Shown here piece by piece: positions 4,859 to 5,962 of a stretch of DNA of 5,962 nt. This DNA comes from an uncultured Acidimicrobiaceae bacterium (GTDB lineage: Bacteria > Actinomycetota > Acidimicrobiia > Acidimicrobiales > Ilumatobacteraceae): assembly GCA_903934195.1 (NCBI GenBank), contig CAIZMV010000235.1, forward strand, positions 1-5,962. Reading direction: 5' to 3'. The translations under genes were made by a program, and so were the position numbers. The first letter of the stretch is position 1. Each line of letters opens with the position of its first letter. The notes under the pieces were generated by a model. It was not told the origin of the DNA, made no database searches, and saw only the letters and a list, made by a program, of their open reading frames with translations.

Positions 4859-5962
4859 TCAGGCTCCAGCCTTGGCTTTAGCTTTGTTCAAGATGTCAAC
4901 CAAGCGGTCGATTGAAGAGTTCAAGACTTGCGTGTGCATGGTCTTTACTTCTTCAGGCTTGAAGAAAATCATGTCGCCCTTCACAAGATCTGGTGCCAAT
5001 TCAGTAATGAGTTGTTCCATTTCTTTCATGCCGGTGTGATAACCGTGGTACTCAAGATCCTTGATCGAGTTCTCAGGAATCAAAATCCAGTTGATCCACG
5101 CATGTGCAGCTTCTGTGTTAGGAGATCCGGCTGCGATGCAGAAGGTATCCATGAAGAGCTCTGTGTCTGGAGTTCCGAGAACCCAGCGCCAGTTTTCTGG
5201 AGTGCCGCCTGCATCTTTGATACGGAAGTAGGCCTGACGCGCATCGCCATTCCATGCCATAGCCAATGTGTACGCGCCTTCAGCAAGCTTTGTACTTGGG
5301 TAGCTGTCGAATGCCTTGACGTGCTGAGCAAGCTCTTCTACAAGGAACTTTTCTGCAGCATCAAGTGACGCCTTATCTTCAGTGTTCCAGTCGATTCCGT
5401 TTGCCCAGAAATATGGACCTGCATAGTTCGGAGCAGCATCGATTACCGAGCACTGTCCACTTGCTTCACCCATACATGCGTCGAGGAAGTCCTGCCACGT
5501 GTTGAGCTCTTTTGAAATCTTGGTGGTGTCATAGAAGAAACCAGTAGTGCCCCAGTTCTTGCACACTGAATACTCGTTGTCCTTATCCCAGGCTTGTCCG
5601 AGGAATGCAGGATCAACGTTCACCATGTTCGGCAGAAGAGACTTGTCGAATTTCTGAATGAGACCCTTTTGCACCATTTGCACGATGTATGGGCCGGTCG
5701 GGACAACAATGTCGAATCCGCTGCTTGAGCCACCGCCTGCTGACAACTTGGTGATGAGGTCTTCGTTGCTACCGAAGTAGTCAACTTTCATCTTTACGCC
5801 AAGGCTTGATTCGGCGAGTGCGCCCACCAACTCAGGATCGTCATAGTCACCCCATGTGTACATGGCAAGTGTTCCTGATGACTTATTGATAACGCGGCTC
5901 CAGTCGCCCGTTGCTTGTGTTGCACCCTCACCTGCTGCTGCAGCAGTGGTATCAGGTGAATC
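4859..5962 (-). CDS. PotD-like periplasmic/extracellular polyamine-type substrate-binding protein (N-terminus outside window)
   Basis: 367 residues are visible; the frame stays open to the right edge, so signal peptide and start lie beyond it. The internal ATG of MYTWGDY (5861-5863) is not the start, because the preceding 33 residues form an Ala/Thr/Gly-rich stretch typical of the linker after a lipoprotein signal. The protein would capture the solute outside the membrane for the fused permease. PotD-type marks, visible-fragment numbering: YTWGDYDDPEL (35-45), SNEDLITKLSAGGG (65-78), FDIVVP (83-88), LLPNMVNVDPAFL (109-121), NWGTTGFFYD (136-145), AMAWNGDA (234-241) and FMDTFCIAAGSPNTEAAHAWINW (270-292, run read in parts). 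In the last motif the aspartate corresponding to the PotD ligand Asp is kept but the adjacent Trp is Phe. Four cysteines (about 134, 163, 171, 275) could form disulfides. The stop is 5 nt before the permease GTG. Confidence 0.93.
   Translation of the reverse strand, partial: DSPDTTAAAAGEGATQATGDWSRVINKSSGTLAMYTWGDYDDPELVGALAESSLGVKMKVDYFGSNEDLITKLSAGGGSSSGFDIVVPTGPYIVQMVQKGLIQKFDKSLLPNMVNVDPAFLGQAWDKDNEYSVCKNWGTTGFFYDTTKISKELNTWQDFLDACMGEASGQCSVIDAAPNYAGPYFWANGIDWNTEDKASLDAAEKFLVEELAQHVKAFDSYPSTKLAEGAYTLAMAWNGDARQAYFRIKDAGGTPENWRWVLGTPDTELFMDTFCIAAGSPNTEAAHAWINWILIPENSIKDLEYHGYHTGMKEMEQLITELAPDLVKGDMIFFKPEEVKTMHTQVLNSSIDRLVDILNKAKAKAGA
4864..4867 (-). promoter_or_regulatory. Ribosome binding site for the permease GTG start
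   Basis: GGAG on the minus strand lies inside the last codons of the binding-protein gene, 10 nt before the permease GTG. The stop (4859-4861) and GTG are only 5 nt apart, so ribosomes may pass directly from one gene to the next. This supports the GTG as the true start. Confidence 0.5.

Noticed and set aside
4928..5368. 146-codon + strand open frame opposite the binding protein
   Set aside because: It lies entirely within the strongly supported PotD-like gene and shows no domain.
5861..5863. ATG of MYTWGDY as the start of the binding-protein gene
   Set aside because: The frame stays open to the right edge with an Ala/Thr/Gly-rich stretch before it, and YTWGDY aligns with the first strand of mature PotD-like proteins, so a signal sequence must precede it.
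1..5962. CRISPR arrays, tRNA/rRNA genes, transposases, toxin-antitoxin or restriction genes
   Set aside because: None is visible: no regularly spaced repeats, no cloverleaf-like stretch in the gaps, and all substantial coding space is explained by the seven genes listed.

Overview
The window looks like a compact chromosomal segment of an actinomycete (Actinomycetota). The best marker is a DUF3499-type small protein with a Cys/Cys...Cys-x-x-His arrangement, a family I know essentially from Actinobacteria. The orphan ABC ATPase ending and the SRPBCC protein also resemble actinobacterial versions. Base composition is moderate rather than GC-rich, which fits an aquatic or uncultured lineage such as Acidimicrobiia or a freshwater/marine group. 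That placement is inference only. I see no insertion sequence, phage gene, CRISPR array, tRNA or rRNA.

Layout. At the left edge the last 114 codons of an ABC-transporter ATPase run on the + strand. Its end overlaps by 13 bp the end of a convergent minus-strand gene. Everything else lies on the minus strand, read from right to left: (1) a polyamine-type (PotD-like) substrate-binding protein, cut by the right edge; (2) a 676-residue permease that joins PotB-like and PotC-like halves in one reading frame; (3) a D-isomer-specific 2-hydroxyacid dehydrogenase; (4) a membrane-anchored J-domain protein; (5) the DUF3499 protein; (6) an SRPBCC/START-like protein. Junctions are 5 nt, 17 nt, an 11-nt overlap, 73 nt and 5 nt. 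Genes 1-4 therefore look like one transcription unit, and genes 5-6 are either its tail or a separate two-gene unit. No stretch above 300 bases lacks a gene.

How the genes work together. The binding protein would capture a polyamine-like (cationic or amino-alcohol-like) solute outside the membrane and deliver it to the fused permease. The ATPase that should drive this importer is not visible. The + strand ATPase at the left edge belongs to a different, YlmA/ModF-like group and is convergently oriented, so it is a poor candidate. The dehydrogenase directly behind the permease could act on the imported compound or a breakdown product, but nothing in the sequence fixes its substrate. The J-domain protein and the DUF3499/SRPBCC pair look like neighbours of convenience, with no evident functional link to transport.

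The most unusual things are in the permease: the PotB-PotC fusion itself, and about 63 extra residues predicted to form two more membrane spans in the second half, possibly from a partial internal duplication. The J-domain protein is also notable for coupling a cytoplasmic J domain to an outside domain with four cysteines. I do not see a convincing new defence or mobile system.
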